Counted from the first letter of the stretch, positions 11,641-25,000 are shown. The stretch: 64,000 bases of DNA from Paratinospora sagittata (GCA_035771175.1 CM069597.1:46755991-46819990), one strand, 5' to 3'. Translations and numbers: made by a program. The notes: generated from the letters alone by a model not told the origin.

Positions 11641-14050
11641 AAGGCCTACAGTTGACCACCTGGTGCTTCACGATGCACCATTTTTAAATAGCTCCTTAGT
11701 TTTCTTACCACCTTATCACTTTGATGACAATCAGAACTCTATAAAATAATGCATGTGTATATATTTTTGGGTTAATGCTCCAACAAAAGTCTCTTTTTAT
11801 TTGTTTATTTTTTTAATCACAAACAAGCTCTACGTAAAATTCATTTGTCCCTCCTTCTCGTACCAGCGGTTACATAACAAACTCAACACGAATTGAGTTT
11901 GCTAATGCTGAAGTTCTTAATAAAATTAAAGGTTAAAATAGAATGCCACCGATACATTTGGGCTTATTTACTTTTGAGAACTCGCTGTTTCGTGGTGGCA
12001 CATTTACAATTTTATTCTATTTTAGAAGAATTGAATATATGCACCCGACACTTTCTTTGTTTAGGCTCGTGCCAACAAAGCAAGAAAATTAAAAAATCCT
12101 TGTTGGGTTCATTTGTTTATAGGTAATTAATTATAGTGATCTCTTCCTTCAAGAAAAATTAAAAAAAAAAAAATTATAGTGAGATCTCTCGGTCCCAGAT
12201 GATATAATAATGATTTAAATTTAATATGGAGAAAGTGAGAGGATTCCCAAACATTAATTTAATTCTTCTTTTGAACAAAAGCAAGCAAGAAAGCTCTTTT
12301 CCTCACAGTTTGTGGGAATAAGATTCAGTAAAATATTTTTAAAAACCTTTTTCTAAAAGCTTTTGATCTTGATAGAGATTATTAATTTGATAATAAAATG
12401 TAAAATAACACACCACATCATTACCATCAAACAAAGAAGACAGTAACATGAAAAATGCATTCGACTTGAATTTCTGTTTTTGAATCACAAACCTAATGCA
12501 GTCTTAGATATTAATGACCTAACATCACAAGAAAATTTGAGAAAAATGACAGTAATCTTAGTTTAATCAGAAGATTTGGCATTCTAAACTCTAAATATAA
12601 AGAGATAGAATTAAAAGCAAATCCCATTTTCATTTGATGTTATAAATAAGACAAGTTGGTTGAAACTGTTTCATGCAACAAATTTCTGTGGCATCAGGGT
12701 CATATAAGAAAATATAGTGAAATTGCAAACTTGTGCAATTGAAGTGCCTCAGCTTCAAGCAGAAAACAACAGATTAAACACACTTTTAAAATGCCACAAG
12801 GTGACATGTATCAATAAGAATAGAAAAAAAAAAAAAACTAGTACATTCAAATATACAAACTCAGGAATACAAGGAGGTTTAGAACAATCTTACATGGTGA
12901 ATCATAGGTCTAACCCCAACATAAATACTCGTCAACGATTCATCTCCCTGTCAACCCCTGCTCAAGAAGCAGCTGTGCTACAATAGGAAAGAATATACCC
13001 AATAGCGATGCATGTGTTTTATAGGCATCTATTAGTGTACATATTTGCTCACAAATAAATCCAGAAAAAAAATATTTCAAACTCTGAATATATATTTGGT
13101 TTGAGGATTGAGATACACCACAATTAGGAAATATGCTAAAGAAATTGCAATGTGTGTGGCCAGAGCCACTATCCCTGTATCAAACTGTGAATCATTTCCT
13201 AGAATATTTTGAAGAGAGATTAACAAATCATATTACTGGCCAATTATAATGGAGAAGAGAATAGTATAGTGGGAAAGAACCTGTCCAACAAATTATAATG
13301 GAGAAGAGAATAGTATGACAAGAATTTGGGAGGAAATGTGATGCTATTAAAGCATGAAGTAGAAAAAAAAAAAAATCATAACTGAATCAAACACAAAGAA
13401 ACTAAGAATTAAACCAATATAGAAGTCTAGTCCTTGATAATGACAAGCAGAGGAGAAAATTTCATTTCTTCACCAAACATAATGTCTGCAGAAATGCAAA
13501 GAAAGACAAAAGGAATATAAAGATAAAATGGATGTCATAGAATCAAATTTTCGCTATCTATGATATTGCAAAGTAGGAGCTCAAACGTCAAGGTTACATA
13601 AAGTTTCTATGGTAGTCCCAATGCCCAAGTACTGAACCTTTTTTTGAGCTCCACCATGACAAAAAGGAAACGAGAGAGTTTCCTTAAACACTGACATTAA
13701 GTGGAAAAAAATATATACAACAATCTTTCAATTCTATGGAAGCCTGTTTCACCGAAGTGGAAATTTGAAACTTCAAGGAGCATATAATTAACAACAAGAA
13801 CTAGAACCATTTTACATGATCTTTAAAAAAAATATGAAAAAGCTCAAATTATATCCTCAACTATACAGAAAAAAGCCAGCCAATCAAAGATGGTTCTGCA
13901 CATTGACATCAAAGCACTCATGTTTCACAAGGTTAGCTCTTTTTTTTTTGGAAGTCCATAGAAATACAAAACTGAAAGTGGTAAAATACTTGGTATATTC
14001 CCATATGCAAAACTTTGGAAAGGGACGTTGGAGGAACTACCAAAACTTGC
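11640..14050. other. intergenic region between carrier promoter and trihelix 3' end
   Basis: No supported gene. The left 300-400 bp should be the ADP/ATP carrier promoter. A 49-bp direct duplication (the block TAATGGAGAAGAGAATAGTA repeated) lies at about 13243-13316. A short stretch at about 12717-12803 reads as a coiled-coil-like peptide but has no gene context. Confidence 0.55.
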
Positions 14051-14054
14051 CCAG

Positions 14055-14526
14055 TTAGATTTGATCTTTCTCCTGTTGTCTATCCACGCCAAGAGACACA
14101 GGGTTTAAAGAAGCTTCTGCCATCCTGACATCAATGTCAAATTCCTTCTGCTTTAGTTGCAATGCCATCCGCTCATTCTCTAATCTCATCCTCTCATTAT
14201 CTAGCCTCAACCTATCAAGTTCCCTATCTTTCTTGCTGCAAAATGTCTGCCACTTAAAACGTCGTTTCTCCAGTTCAAACGATTGAGCCTGAAGGGCCAC
14301 ACTCTGCTCTTGGAGTTGCAGGATATGGTTTCGAATCCATTCACGTTGCTCCCAAGGCGACTTTGCAGGATCTTGAAGCATCTCAACCAATTCATTGTCA
14401 AAACTGTTATGGCCAACAGATTGTTGCCAGAAATTTCCATCATGTTCATTGAGCTTCCTCCTCTTGCCAACATATTCATCCATCCTCTCGGCATCTTTCT
14501 CCTCATGGTTGCACTCTTCATTTTCC

Positions 14527-14565
<39 letters not shown>

Positions 14566-15404
14566 GATTCTTCATTCTCATCATCTTCATCCTCCTCAAG
14601 GTCATTACTGTCCTTAGAATGCATTGCAACAGGTACAGAATACCCTTGTAGATCAACGTTATGAGAATTTGGTATCCTTTGGCCATTGTGATAAGCACAC
14701 ATTTCCTTATAAAACAAGTGCTTCGAGCTCAAGATTTTCCGCACATCATCCTTCATCTTTGCCGAAAGCTGGGGAATAGTGTCTAATAATGCAGGATTCT
14801 CCACTACCCGACAAGTAGTCCCTCTACCAAGAATTTCATTTAGCCGTTTGTATCTCTTGTTAAGATCATTAAACTTATCCTCGCATTGCTGAGGAGAAAC
14901 CGAACAGCCTCTCTCCATCATTATGTTCGAAACTGACTTCCACTTCCCCTTCTTTTGCAAAGCCCCAGATTTCCTCTTTAACCCATCATTGCCCTCACCA
15001 ATACCATCTTCCTCGATACAAGTAACCACCGTTATCAGAAGCCTAACCATATTATCAGTCCATTTCATGCGTTGCCACGGTGAATCCTTCTTGCCCTTAC
15101 CCCCAATATAACAAGGATCATTCCCGTCCTCCGTAAAACTAGGTTCATCGTCTTCACTATTATTATTGCTGCTGCTGTTGTTGTTATTTTTATTATTGCT
15201 ATTATAGTTGTTGTTGTTAATATCGTTCATCGTAATAGCAGTTACAATTCCTTTTCCTTTTCCACAATTCATCACATTCATGGATTGCATGTGATGTGGA
15301 TGCGAAAGGGAAATAGTATTAGTATGCACTAAATTGCTACGCTCGTGTCTATGAATCGAAGGTTGGAATTCTAGAATCCCAGCTCCCATCACAGAATCAT
15401 CCAT
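14055..15404 (-). CDS. trihelix (GT-factor) transcription factor
   Basis: A single uninterrupted 449-residue frame. Residues about 110-210 form a trihelix DNA-binding domain: it opens with RMKWTDNMVRLLI, continues with KGKWKSVSNIM, and has the third-helix block QCEDKFNDLNKRYKRL. Asn/Ser-rich low complexity precedes it (about 61-83). An acidic run of about 12 Asp lies at 281-292, and a long charged coiled coil (about 352-430, with the repeated pattern LDNERMRLENERM) ends the protein. The architecture fits the plant trihelix group that includes Arabidopsis At1g21200 and At1g76870 (SH4-related), by recollection. Expected to act as a nuclear DNA-binding protein; target genes are not inferable. 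The Asp run is encoded by a pure (ATC)n tract on the plus strand, so its length is likely variable between individuals. Confidence 0.9.
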
Positions 15405-15900
15405 TTTTCTTACACCACCAATTACACCAAAACCCTACATAACCCCTATTTCTAACTCGATTTTTTTTCTCAAGCTTGTTTCCTTCACAAGATCTCTATA
15501 GTTGAAAAAAAAAAAAAACACAGACAAAACCCTAGAACAACAGAAACAAATAGATCTCTCTGTTTCTCAATCCAAAACCCTAAAACCCTAAACTACTTTC
15601 ATTTCGATCTTCTACGCAGATAACAATAATGCTACCAAATAATAAGGAAAGAAGACCGATTCAGCTCGATTGGAATGAAAAACAACTACATATTTTGAAT
15701 TCGTGTAATCGAGTGGGAAAAAATTAATTAATTAAATTTAAACACGAGAAATTAAGTGCTTAATCATTAAAAGAACTAAGAAATTTAGAGTAAAATAAGC
15801 GATTGAACGCTGACCTATGAGATAGATGATCGATCGATGGAGATTTTGGAGATAGAGACAGCAAGTGAATCGTGCGATTCGTCGGACGCAAAGCCCCGGA
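15405..15900 (-). promoter_or_regulatory. 5' UTR with probable leader intron and telo-box motifs, trihelix gene
   Basis: A probable leader intron spans 15496-15814 (minus-strand donor GTCAGCG, acceptor CAACTATAG). Inside it at about 15576-15593 are two overlapping AACCCTAAA telo-box motifs, elements known from plant genes of growth and translation, and a further AAACCCTAG lies near 15526. Splice sites are inferred by pattern only. Confidence 0.45.
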
Positions 15901-16129
15901 AGAGTTGCTATCACACCAATCTGCTTTAGCAAGAAACGAGCAAAAATAAATTTTAAATTTTAAATTTTTTTTTTTAGTTCAAAATCGCGATGCGACTCGC
16001 AAACGACGCAGTTGGACGACGCGAGTTAACCCACGACATAGGTGAGCCCACCTCGGTCCTCAAGAGCCGCCACTGTATGGGCGGAAATCTCCATGGTCAA
16101 GCCGCGGGCCTAATACGTTAGTATATACA

Positions 16130-17566
16130 TTCTTCAATTTTTTATTTTTTAAAAAGAAATAAGTATATTTTATAAATAAATTAGAAAAAATTACCAAATA
16201 AGTTACCTTTCCCAAATCCCCAAGTCTTCTATTATGTGATGAAAATTGGTTAAGTAGGACACAATCCTCAATCAAAGTTAGCAACCCAAACAAACCATTA
16301 AAAGAAGAACACCACCTACTCCATAGAAATCTAACAACTTTACAAGAGATGAACAAGAGATGAACATGTGGTTTGTTGATTCTCCATCATCCACACACAA
16401 AGGACAACAATAAGGAGATAGATATAAATAAGGAAAACGTCTCTAAAGCATATCTGCAATATTAACTTTCCTGCTATGTAAGGACCATCCAAAGAATTTT
16501 ATTTTAAATGGGACATATGCTCTCCAAAGATAAGAAGCCAGAACAGGAAGAAAAACAAAGGGGTCATTAACCAAAAACTCAAACAAGGAATTACAAAATA
16601 AATGACGTGACGAGGCAAGGTCCGAAGAAAAACCATCATTAGAAGTAGACAAAGTCAAATTGGGTAACAATGTAAGAAGCTCAACAAGTTGAGAAGCATA
16701 TCGAAAAATCGGAGCCCGCCGGAAATGCAAATTCCAACTATTAACTGTTTGAGAATCATAAACACTACTAACAATGAACAAAGCAATTGGATGAAAATAG
16801 AGAGAAGATAAATGATAAAGACGGGGGACATGAACAGACAACAGGAAATCACAACACCAAGGATCTTTCCAAAAACAAAATGACAAATCATTACCAATAA
16901 TAAAAGAAACATGAGGGGAGAAGACATGACATGGGGAAGAGATAAATTTTCAAGGGCTCCTAAATGTGATTAAGGAAGGTAGTGGGTAACCAATGTCCCA
17001 AACCTCATTCAAAGAACGATAGATACTAGAAACCGCCTTAGCCCAATATGTTGATCTATTTTGGCGAAATTGCCAAAGCCATTTACATGATAACGCCACA
17101 TTTCTCTTCTTAATATTCCCGATAACCAAACCTCCCTTCAACACCGGCAACTGAAATGTTTCCCAATTCACCAAGTGACAACTTCTATCCTTATCAACAC
17201 CACCCCACAGAAAAGAACGCATCAACTTTTTCATAACCAGGGCAACACCTGTTGGAACTTTAAACAAAGAAAGGAAGTAAGCCTTCCCCCCTTAAAAAGA
17301 AGACATCTCTTTCAACCCTCCAACTTCTTAGTAGTTTTTGTGATCACTGGATTCCAGAAGAAGGTTACCAAAGGATTGCCCCCTAAAGGAAGCCCAAGAT
17401 AGCAAAGTGGCCATGACCCCACTTGACACCCAATCCTAAGTGCGAGAGAAGAAATGATCTCATCATCCACATTAATCATTAATCCCTGCAATTTGACATT
17501 TTGAAAGATTAATCTTTAACCCAGACATAGAACAAAAGCAATGAAGAATATCAATAGAACTCAACG
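16130..17566 (-). pseudogene. LINE retrotransposon, 3' part of pol (zf-RVT end), broken
   Basis: Minus-strand frames, shifted several times, carry the C-terminal part of a plant L1-type LINE polymerase. Recognisable are the LMRSFLWGG block and the LSCKWLWQF block near 16950-17267, and a terminal zinc-knuckle-like PLCVDDGESTNHMFISC near 16330-16420. Many stops and frameshifts show an old copy. The part upstream in coding order continues at 19495 beyond a solo LTR. Confidence 0.85.
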
Positions 17567-19489
17567 TGTAACACCCCGCGCTTTTAATCAATATATTTGG
17601 TTGACTTATACATACACTGAAGAGTATAATATACGTATAAGTATATTTAAAGTCATGTGTACATGTGTCAAATAAACTTGAACATGTCAAAAGTGAATTC
17701 GGAATGTGATTTTAAATAGAAATCGATTTACGACACGTGTATGTCTCATGTGGATTGAGTGTATAAAAGAAGAAGAAGAGGAATGAAGTAAGAAAAAAAT
17801 AAAATAAAATATATTACTGTTCATTTGCGGGTACTGTTCACCGAACAGTACCGTAAACAGTACTCGCATGAAAACAAAATAATAAAAAAAAAAGAAATGA
17901 AAAAAAGTTGCAAGAAGTTGAGAGAAAACGAACGAAAAGGAAAGAACGGGCAGAGAGAAGAAGGAGAAGAAGAAAAAGGAGAAACGCGGGATTCGCGAGA
18001 AATCAGGACCTGCGGTAAGTGATTTTCCCTCTATTTCTTCGTAAAATTGATATCTAAGCTAGATGTAACCTTTCTAGCGGAGTAATTTTTGCTGTGGGAG
18101 CCGTTTTACGACTTTTTTAACAATTGGGATTTTGACCCAACGTGAATGAAAATCCGCTAAGAAGGTTGGAAAACACTCCCTGGACTGTCGAGACCCTGAA
18201 TATGCGGTTAGATTGAATTTATGTGTTCATTTGAAACTTTTATGGTTGTTGGAAGTTAGAGTGTAGATTGGAGATCATTCCCGATGAAACTCCAGTTTAT
18301 GGCTATAGAATGGTAGAATGGATTGTTGCGAGTCTATCGATGCTAAGTTCATGCTTTTTTGGAGACCGTTTGACAATTTTAGTAACAATTTAAATCTTTT
18401 GAATGAATAGTACTATGATGTGAACAGTGAGTCGAAATGGTGATTCTCATGAAAATCTATGATTCATTTCAGTGTTTAAATCGAGAGCTCAAGTGCATGG
18501 ATAAATACTCTTGAGGAAGCAATTATGATGGACATTTATTGTTGCTCGATTTGACTTAGAAACCCCGTGTAACCACTGTGAGTATAGTTTTCTTGATTTG
18601 GTTCTTGTATGGCATTGTACACATATAAACTGGTTGATTGTATGCATGTTTATGTAATGCATTAAGTTTTAGTGATCATGCAAACTGATTTTAGAAATTT
18701 GAGCTTATAATAATGTCATTTCGTTAGGAATTAGACCCGGATGAGGTTTTGCGAGTCCTCATTGTCAGTAGGTCTGTCCTAACAAGGATTGCGATCCTTG
18801 AAATGACTGTGAATTGGGTAATGAGAGAGAGATGGTAAAATATTTATGAATGAGCATCAACTATATATTGTGCGCACGTATATTATTTTGATGAATGGTG
18901 CATATGTGCTTTTGAAATGTTTTAAATCGATTTGATATGCCATGTTTTCTAAAATGCATGCGATTGTCATGTCAAGAACTATATTCACTGAGCTGTTGTT
19001 TGCTCACCCCATTTCCTCCAATATTTCAGGTATTGAGTCGAAGGGAAAAAGAAAAAATCTGTGAGTGATAATCACGTGAGCCTTCGTCTGGTATGTGTAT
19101 GTATGCTTGGAGGAAATAAATTATATTTTTGTTATTTTGATATGTATACTTATCACACATTATATATATATATATATGTATTATCATCTAGATGGGATGT
19201 GTGGGCATATATATAGCTTAATATATTGGATGATGAAATGCAAATTTGATGTGTGAATGAATGGAATGATATAGACATCTATATTGGATTTGATTTGTGA
19301 TATCTCAAGAAAAACAAAAGTGAAACGTCCATTTGATGAGAAGGTGTAGTAAAAAATTTGGAAATTGTGGGGAATTATTGTGAATGTTCGTTGAGGCTGA
19401 CAGTGTATTGTATATTGTATATGTGTATGTACAGTGTATAATATATTGTGCCGGTCATGACGTCAGTCTATGTCAGGGGCGTCGTGACA
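17567..19489. mobile_element. solo LTR (1923 bp) inserted in the LINE
   Basis: Starts TGTAACACCCCGCGC and ends GTCGTGACA, with TG...CA ends, and is flanked by the exact 5-bp duplication CAACG (17562-17566 and 19490-19494). Removing it joins the two LINE halves in register, confirming an insertion. It has no coding domain and no internal pol, so it is a solo LTR left by recombination. Its end (GTGCCGGTCATGACGTCA, then the GACA terminus) resembles that of the solo LTR at 55602-58260. The lineage is not certain; long LTRs with TGTAACRCCC starts suggest a Ty3/gypsy chromovirus-type element. Confidence 0.85.
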
Positions 19490-19494
19490 CAACG

Positions 19495-20045
19495 CATTAT
19501 CAACTTCACCATTCAGCAAGAAAATTGTATCATCATCATATTGTAACAATGGGACTTCAACTCTATCTCTGCCCACCGCCAAACCTTTAACCACACCAAA
19601 GTCACATGCTCGATTTATTAATCTACACAAAACATCTTCAACCATAGCGAATAGGAAAGGGGAAAGAGGATTTCCTTGACGCAGCCCACGCTTCCCATTA
19701 GAAAAGGGGAAAGAGGATCTCCTTGACGCAGCCCACGCTTCCCATTAAATTTTCCCCTAGGACAATCATTGATCAATATAGAATAGGACACCAAACTCAT
19801 ACAATCATTCATCCAAGACCGCCATCGGGCACCAAAGCCCTTCTTCTCATCACAAAATCAAGAATACTCCAATCAACCATATCATAAGCTTTTATGAACC
19901 TCCTCTACCACTTCATTAGTGACCAACACCGAATCTAAATTTTGCCGCCCATGAATAAAGGCAAACTGAGAATGAGCCACAGTCTTATGAAGAATCTCTC
20001 TTAATATTAGGGAGAGAACTTTTGCAATGATTTATTATAGGAAGC
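19495..20045 (-). pseudogene. LINE retrotransposon, reverse-transcriptase core, 5'-truncated and broken
   Basis: Continuation of the LINE at 16130-17566. Minus-strand frames show the motifs HSQFAFIHGRQNLDSVLV, then CPRGKFNGKRGLRQGDPLSP, and a motif C reading YDDDT where intact elements have F/YADDT. A 47-bp tandem duplication (19655-19747) repeats the GLRQGDPLSPF segment. The copy stops at about 20045, a typical LINE 5' truncation. Confidence 0.85.
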
Positions 20046-20060
20046 TCCAATGGTTAACAT

Positions 20061-20282
20061 TCGCCCTGTTTGGTTGCATGACAAGGTTTTGGGCGAGACG
20101 TGCTTTTTTCAAACGTTAATACCCAAACGTAGAAGCAGAGGGAGGTTGCTTCTTAAAATCGCACAAAAAACATGTTGGAAGAGGAATTGCAGTAGTGAAG
20201 TTAGCATATCAAACAGGCCAACTCTGCATTTCCTTCCCTTTCGTGTCGCAACGCTGAAATAATCTGCATCCCAAACAGGGCC
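20061..20282. mobile_element. hAT-type MITE
   Basis: The ends are CGCCCTGTTTGGTTGCATG and, inverted at the right, GGCCCTGTTTGGGATGCAG, giving terminal inverted repeats of about 19 bp with few mismatches. Length is about 222 bp, with no coding capacity. It sits just beyond the truncated 5' end of the LINE. A clean 8-bp target duplication is not visible. Confidence 0.65.
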
Positions 20283-20284
20283 AT

Positions 20285-20955
20285 TATAGTGTGTAAATGT
20301 TTGATTCCAACGTCGCCTGTGTGATTCTACCGTTTTTTAGGTTTATATTCTTCGTTCACACCTTTTAAAATTAGAATCTTTTTGGTATGGAGCTTGTTGG
20401 TCTATGAATTTGAAGTATATATATGGGGTTTGACCATTCAATATTCTCATTGTTAAAAACCTCTTTAACTCAAAAGTTATAACTAATATGTGAAGGCTAC
20501 AACCCCTACTGATTTAACTCCGAAGTGCACCCATAAGAACATGCATGGGCCATTTGAATTACTCGTGAAGTCTTTCAAAAATGAAAGTTCACTAGTTCAA
20601 GACAAACTTTCTCTCAAGGGTCAATCTCTTTCTCGTTGCTCACAAAAAAAACTTTGAAGAGTGGTGAACATTAACCCAATTTTTTTGTCTTTTCTTTTTT
20701 TAAAAAAAAGTATGTGGCAAGATCTGAACTCCAAGGTTTGCTAGCTTATTAGATATTGAATCAAGAGTCTAATTCTTATATTAAGGCAAGTTAGTTAACT
20801 TCAAATAAATACTTTCATCCATGGCAATGGTAGAGGTAAAAAAAGATCTAAAATAACATAAAAATAAGAAAAAATATAATTACTTATAATTTAAATATCA
20901 ATTTAGCCCTTGATAGAGTAAAATGGAATAAGCAAATTTATGCAATCGACCTATA
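20285..20955. other. AT-rich intergenic DNA
   Basis: No gene, RNA or clear mobile element seen. Confidence 0.6.
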
Positions 20956-20956
20956 T

Positions 20957-21344
20957 TGTCACACCCAGTACACAGTACACCGCAATGTCTAGTACCACCG
21001 GGATGTGATGGGTACCTCATACCGAGTGTACCCCAACCGTTATATACCTCTGCACTATTCATGAGTGAATAGTGTTAACAAATGAGCCCGGGGGTACTAG
21101 ACGCTGCGGTGGGCTGTGTACTGAAATGTGACAATATTATGGTATATCGTTAAGGTACGCTCGGTATGAAGTACCCATCACATCCCGGGGGTACTAGACA
21201 CTACGGTGTGTTGTGTACTGAGGTGTGACAAAAATGCCTTATGTATTATGTGGTATATAACGACTGGGGTACGCTCGGTATGAGGTACCAATCACATCCC
21301 GAGAATACTAGACACTGCAGTGTACTGTATACTGGGGTGTGACA
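20957..21344. mobile_element. inverted-repeat element with reiterated right arm
   Basis: Begins TGTCACACCCAGTACACAG and ends TATACTGGGGTGTGACA, which are inverted copies of each other. The inversion continues inward through GTCTAGTAC and through GATGTGATGGGTACCTCAT against its inverted counterpart near 21270. The right-arm terminal segment (GTACTAGACACT...GTGTGACA) occurs three times in the same orientation, near 21093, 21190 and 21305. Length 388 bp, non-coding. It is probably a foldback or MITE-type element; the superfamily is not clear because I see no firm target duplication. Confidence 0.6.
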
Positions 21345-21345
21345 C

Positions 21346-22030
21346 ATATAATTAGAAAAAGGTTTAGTTAAGTGAAGTTGAGTCGTAAAATATGCAAATT
21401 TAATCAATTCGGTTAGGTTTGATTAGCATATGATACCTATGATAATATCCAATTATAGGCCACAAAACAAAGTATGTTTAACTAAATATATCTATTACAC
21501 ATATACTAAGCTCAACTAAACAAAGCAATTTTCTCAACTGCAACATGAATAAGTTTCTGTCATTTTGTTTTATCAAAAGCTAAGTCGACATTTATATTAC
21601 AAGACATGCCCATGAGTTTTTCGTCAAATTATCGAAACTCTTTCTTTTCTTTTTTTTTGTTTTATGATTCTTACCAGTACTTCAATAGTTACAGAATTTG
21701 ACAAAGCAGTGTATGTTGAGATCAAACAACTGGAAAAACACATAATATGATCAAGTAAGGTGGAATTCATTCATATCTTGCAAGAAGCTTAAGTTGCTCA
21801 GTTAAGCTCACAATTGCATTTATGGTTTGCACTAATTAAGAATACCACAGTTCATACAGCAGTAGATGCCCAAAATACAAAACTTGGCTGCATTAACTTA
21901 TTGAGCATTTCTGCAGTCTCTAGCTCACGAAATGCGGGCCGTATTGTCAAGTTGAAACAATAAAAAAAAAAAAGTTAGAAAAAAGGGCCAAGTATTATTG
22001 ATTGAAATGGTAGTTTTAGAGTTGATCACA
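21346..22030. other. intergenic and 3' flank of the HMA5-like gene
   Basis: AT-rich, no gene. The right part should contain the 3' UTR of the copper ATPase gene, which is transcribed leftward. Confidence 0.55.
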
Positions 22031-25000
22031 TCATACCAAGTTAGAGTGGGCAATGGGTCCACGAGCATCTTGAATGTGCAAAGGCTTCTTGTACGACTGA
22101 AGCAGGAGAGATGAGCAGACAACACTAAGTGAAGAAGCAGCCATGCAAGCACCAGCAAGCCAAGGTGGCAATCTGATACCAGTGAAAGGAAACAAGACTC
22201 CAGCAGCAATTGGCATGCCAAGCACATTGTATCCAAGTGCCCATACGTAATTGAGTCGAATCCGAGAGATAGTTTTCCGAGAAAGATCAATGGCTGTTAC
22301 CACATCTTCCAAGTTGCTCTTTATGAGGACTATATCGGCAGCTTCAATAGCCACATCTGTGCCAGCACCAATTGCCATTCCAACATCGGCTGCAACAAGG
22401 GCCGGAGAATCATTGATGCCATCGCCCACCATTGCCACGGCACTTCCTTTCATCTGTCATGGAAGCATGTTCATTGTCAAAGCAGAGGAACAAAAGTTTC
22501 CGCAGAGTTAAATTGAAAATCAAAGATAACCAAAAATTATAATGGGATAAAGCCCCATTTGGCTAGTAAGACATAAAGGAGATAAAGGAATAGACAAATA
22601 CCAGAAATTTTAATGCGTATTGTGCAAAAATAAAACAAGTAGACTCGAACCCAAAAGCAATCACCAAACCAAAACTCTAATATCATGTCAGAAACAACTA
22701 AACCTAAAAGCTATAGCAAATAGGTGTAGGTCCTATAGTGTATATCAAGCTATATGCTTGCCTCTAGCACTTAACAGAGTCAACAGGTCTACCAACAGCA
22801 CCATACATACTTATTAACCTGTTCCAGCTATTTACCTAACCACATAGTTGGTGACTTTCTAAGCTCTAGCAGCAGATTTTCTCACGACGTAAGTGAATTT
22901 AAACATACAAAGACTCCATATGACGCAGAACATTTCTAAGCTAGTGGTGATTCTTGCCCACATATCATGAATACTTAACCACAAGCTGCGTCTCTGCAAC
23001 TTCATAAATTTTCATATAAAATCAATTGGTAATAGCATGAAGAGAAATCAGTACATTCTGAAAATTGAAAGTAAGACCTGTCTGAATAACCACCTAGTAA
23101 AGCTCAATTTATAATCACGTATGTTCACATACAAATTTGAGGCAAACCTAATAACTGCTAGTTAACCATATTGTATGTGTGCTATTGATTGATTACATGC
23201 TAATTCAAATTCAAAAAGGACTCATTTAATTGATCAATGATTTTAATAGAAAAACGATGCAATTAATATGCAAGCTTTGGAGGCAGTAATTTGTCTCAAA
23301 GATGAAATTAGATATTTACCTGCAACTCCTTTATTTTCTCGGCTTTTCCTAATGGATCTGTCTCCGCAAATACTTCATCAATTCCAACCTCCCTGGCTAT
23401 AGCATTTGCTGTAGCCCTGTTGTCTCCAGTTACCATGATGCTGGAAATTCTCATTGACCGGAGGAATGAAATCACTTGCTCTGCTTCGGGCTTTACAGGA
23501 TCAGTCACAGCAAATGCTCCTGCAATTATCCCATCAATGGCAACCAACACACAAGTACGAGCAAGCTGTTCACTCTCTGACATGTAGTCTTCGACCTCAG
23601 GGCTGATTTGGATGTTGAAAGCTTGCATGAGCTTCTTGTTCCCAACCAACACTGCTTTGCCACAAACATTTCCAGCCACTCCTGATCCAGGGCGCACCTC
23701 GAAGTCCTTGGCTTCTGTTATATACTCTTTAGATGATCCATACCGCTGATGCAACTTCTTAGCATGCTTGATTACAGCCTTTGCTAAAGGATGCTCACTG
23801 TTTGCCTAATAAAGAAAATTTGGTGGTCCATACTAGATTTTCCCTTCATGATATAAAGTAATTGATCCAAACAAAAACAAAATTAGATGCTAAATAATTA
23901 TGCCTACCTCTGCAGCAGCAGCAATGTCACATAACTCTAGAGCAGATATATCGGAGAAAAGCATCATGCTAATGACACGAGGTTTCCCCACTGTAAGCGT
24001 TCCTGTCTTATCAAAAATAACAGTTTTCACCTGCGGATTAGAGGATTAAGGCCATTTAATCAGGTGAGCCCAAATAGATCACCAATCTGTGAATGAAAAC
24101 CAAATACGAAGAATAATGGAATTACTCAAATCAAATGACTGCTTATGCACATATTAAAAAGTGTTCCTTACCTTGTGAGCATTTTCAAGGGCATTTCCAC
24201 CCTTGATTAGAACCCCTTGAGAAGCACCTTTTCCTGTGGCAACCATGACAGCTGTCGGGGTTGCCAGTCCCAAAGCACATGGACAAGCAACAACCAGTAC
24301 CGAAATACCAAATTGCAGTGCCAGCTCAAACCCATCCATGGCTTTTGGAATCCAGCATTTAGGGTAAACACCAGCTTCTCCAGGAATGAACCAACCAGCC
24401 CATGTTAGGAATGCTGCAACAACAACCTGCAACAGCAAACAAGTACAGATAAGTAAATCAAACAACTAAGTAGAAGCTTGGAAGAAAGAAAATGGGTAGC
24501 AAGAGTTCCTTAACTATGAGCATTGTCTTTTTCTATGTCCATTACACTCTTCATATTAATAAGAATGTTTTACATGAAGGAAAATTTACTAAGGTTGGTG
24601 CTAGTCAATCAACTAAATTACTTGTGTTGGTCATTGTTCAAGGATCAAAAGAAAATGTTTCAAATAATTTAAGAAAAATGTTTATAAATCTGTGTCATGG
24701 ATTGTAAAGTATGCATTATAAAAATCCTAGACAACATCTCCCCTTTTGATAGAATGACCTCAAATAACTTACTATTCAAGAACTCTTTCTCACGATTTGT
24801 AAATTGTGGGCTAAGCAGAAATTATGCAGCCAAGTAGAAACTAGGAAGTCTATCATATCTATAAATATTTTACCATAGTTGTCAGCATCTTTAATTGTAA
24901 TTGAATCATTTTAGAGTTTGGTGAGTCAAATAAAGATTTAGATTAGTGAAGCGTCCAATTCACATAGACAATATGAATTGTGCATGTGTATATACATATC

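Noticed and set aside
12717..12986. Peptide with LQAENNRLNTLLKCHK, coiled-coil-like
   Set aside because: Short, no family signature, no supporting exons; could be chance.
14283..14664. Plus-strand frames with Ser or Ile runs
   Set aside because: Antisense shadows of the Asp repeat in the trihelix coding sequence.
17825..18022. Lys/Arg/Glu-rich frame
   Set aside because: Lies inside the solo LTR and derives from purine-rich leader-like sequence.
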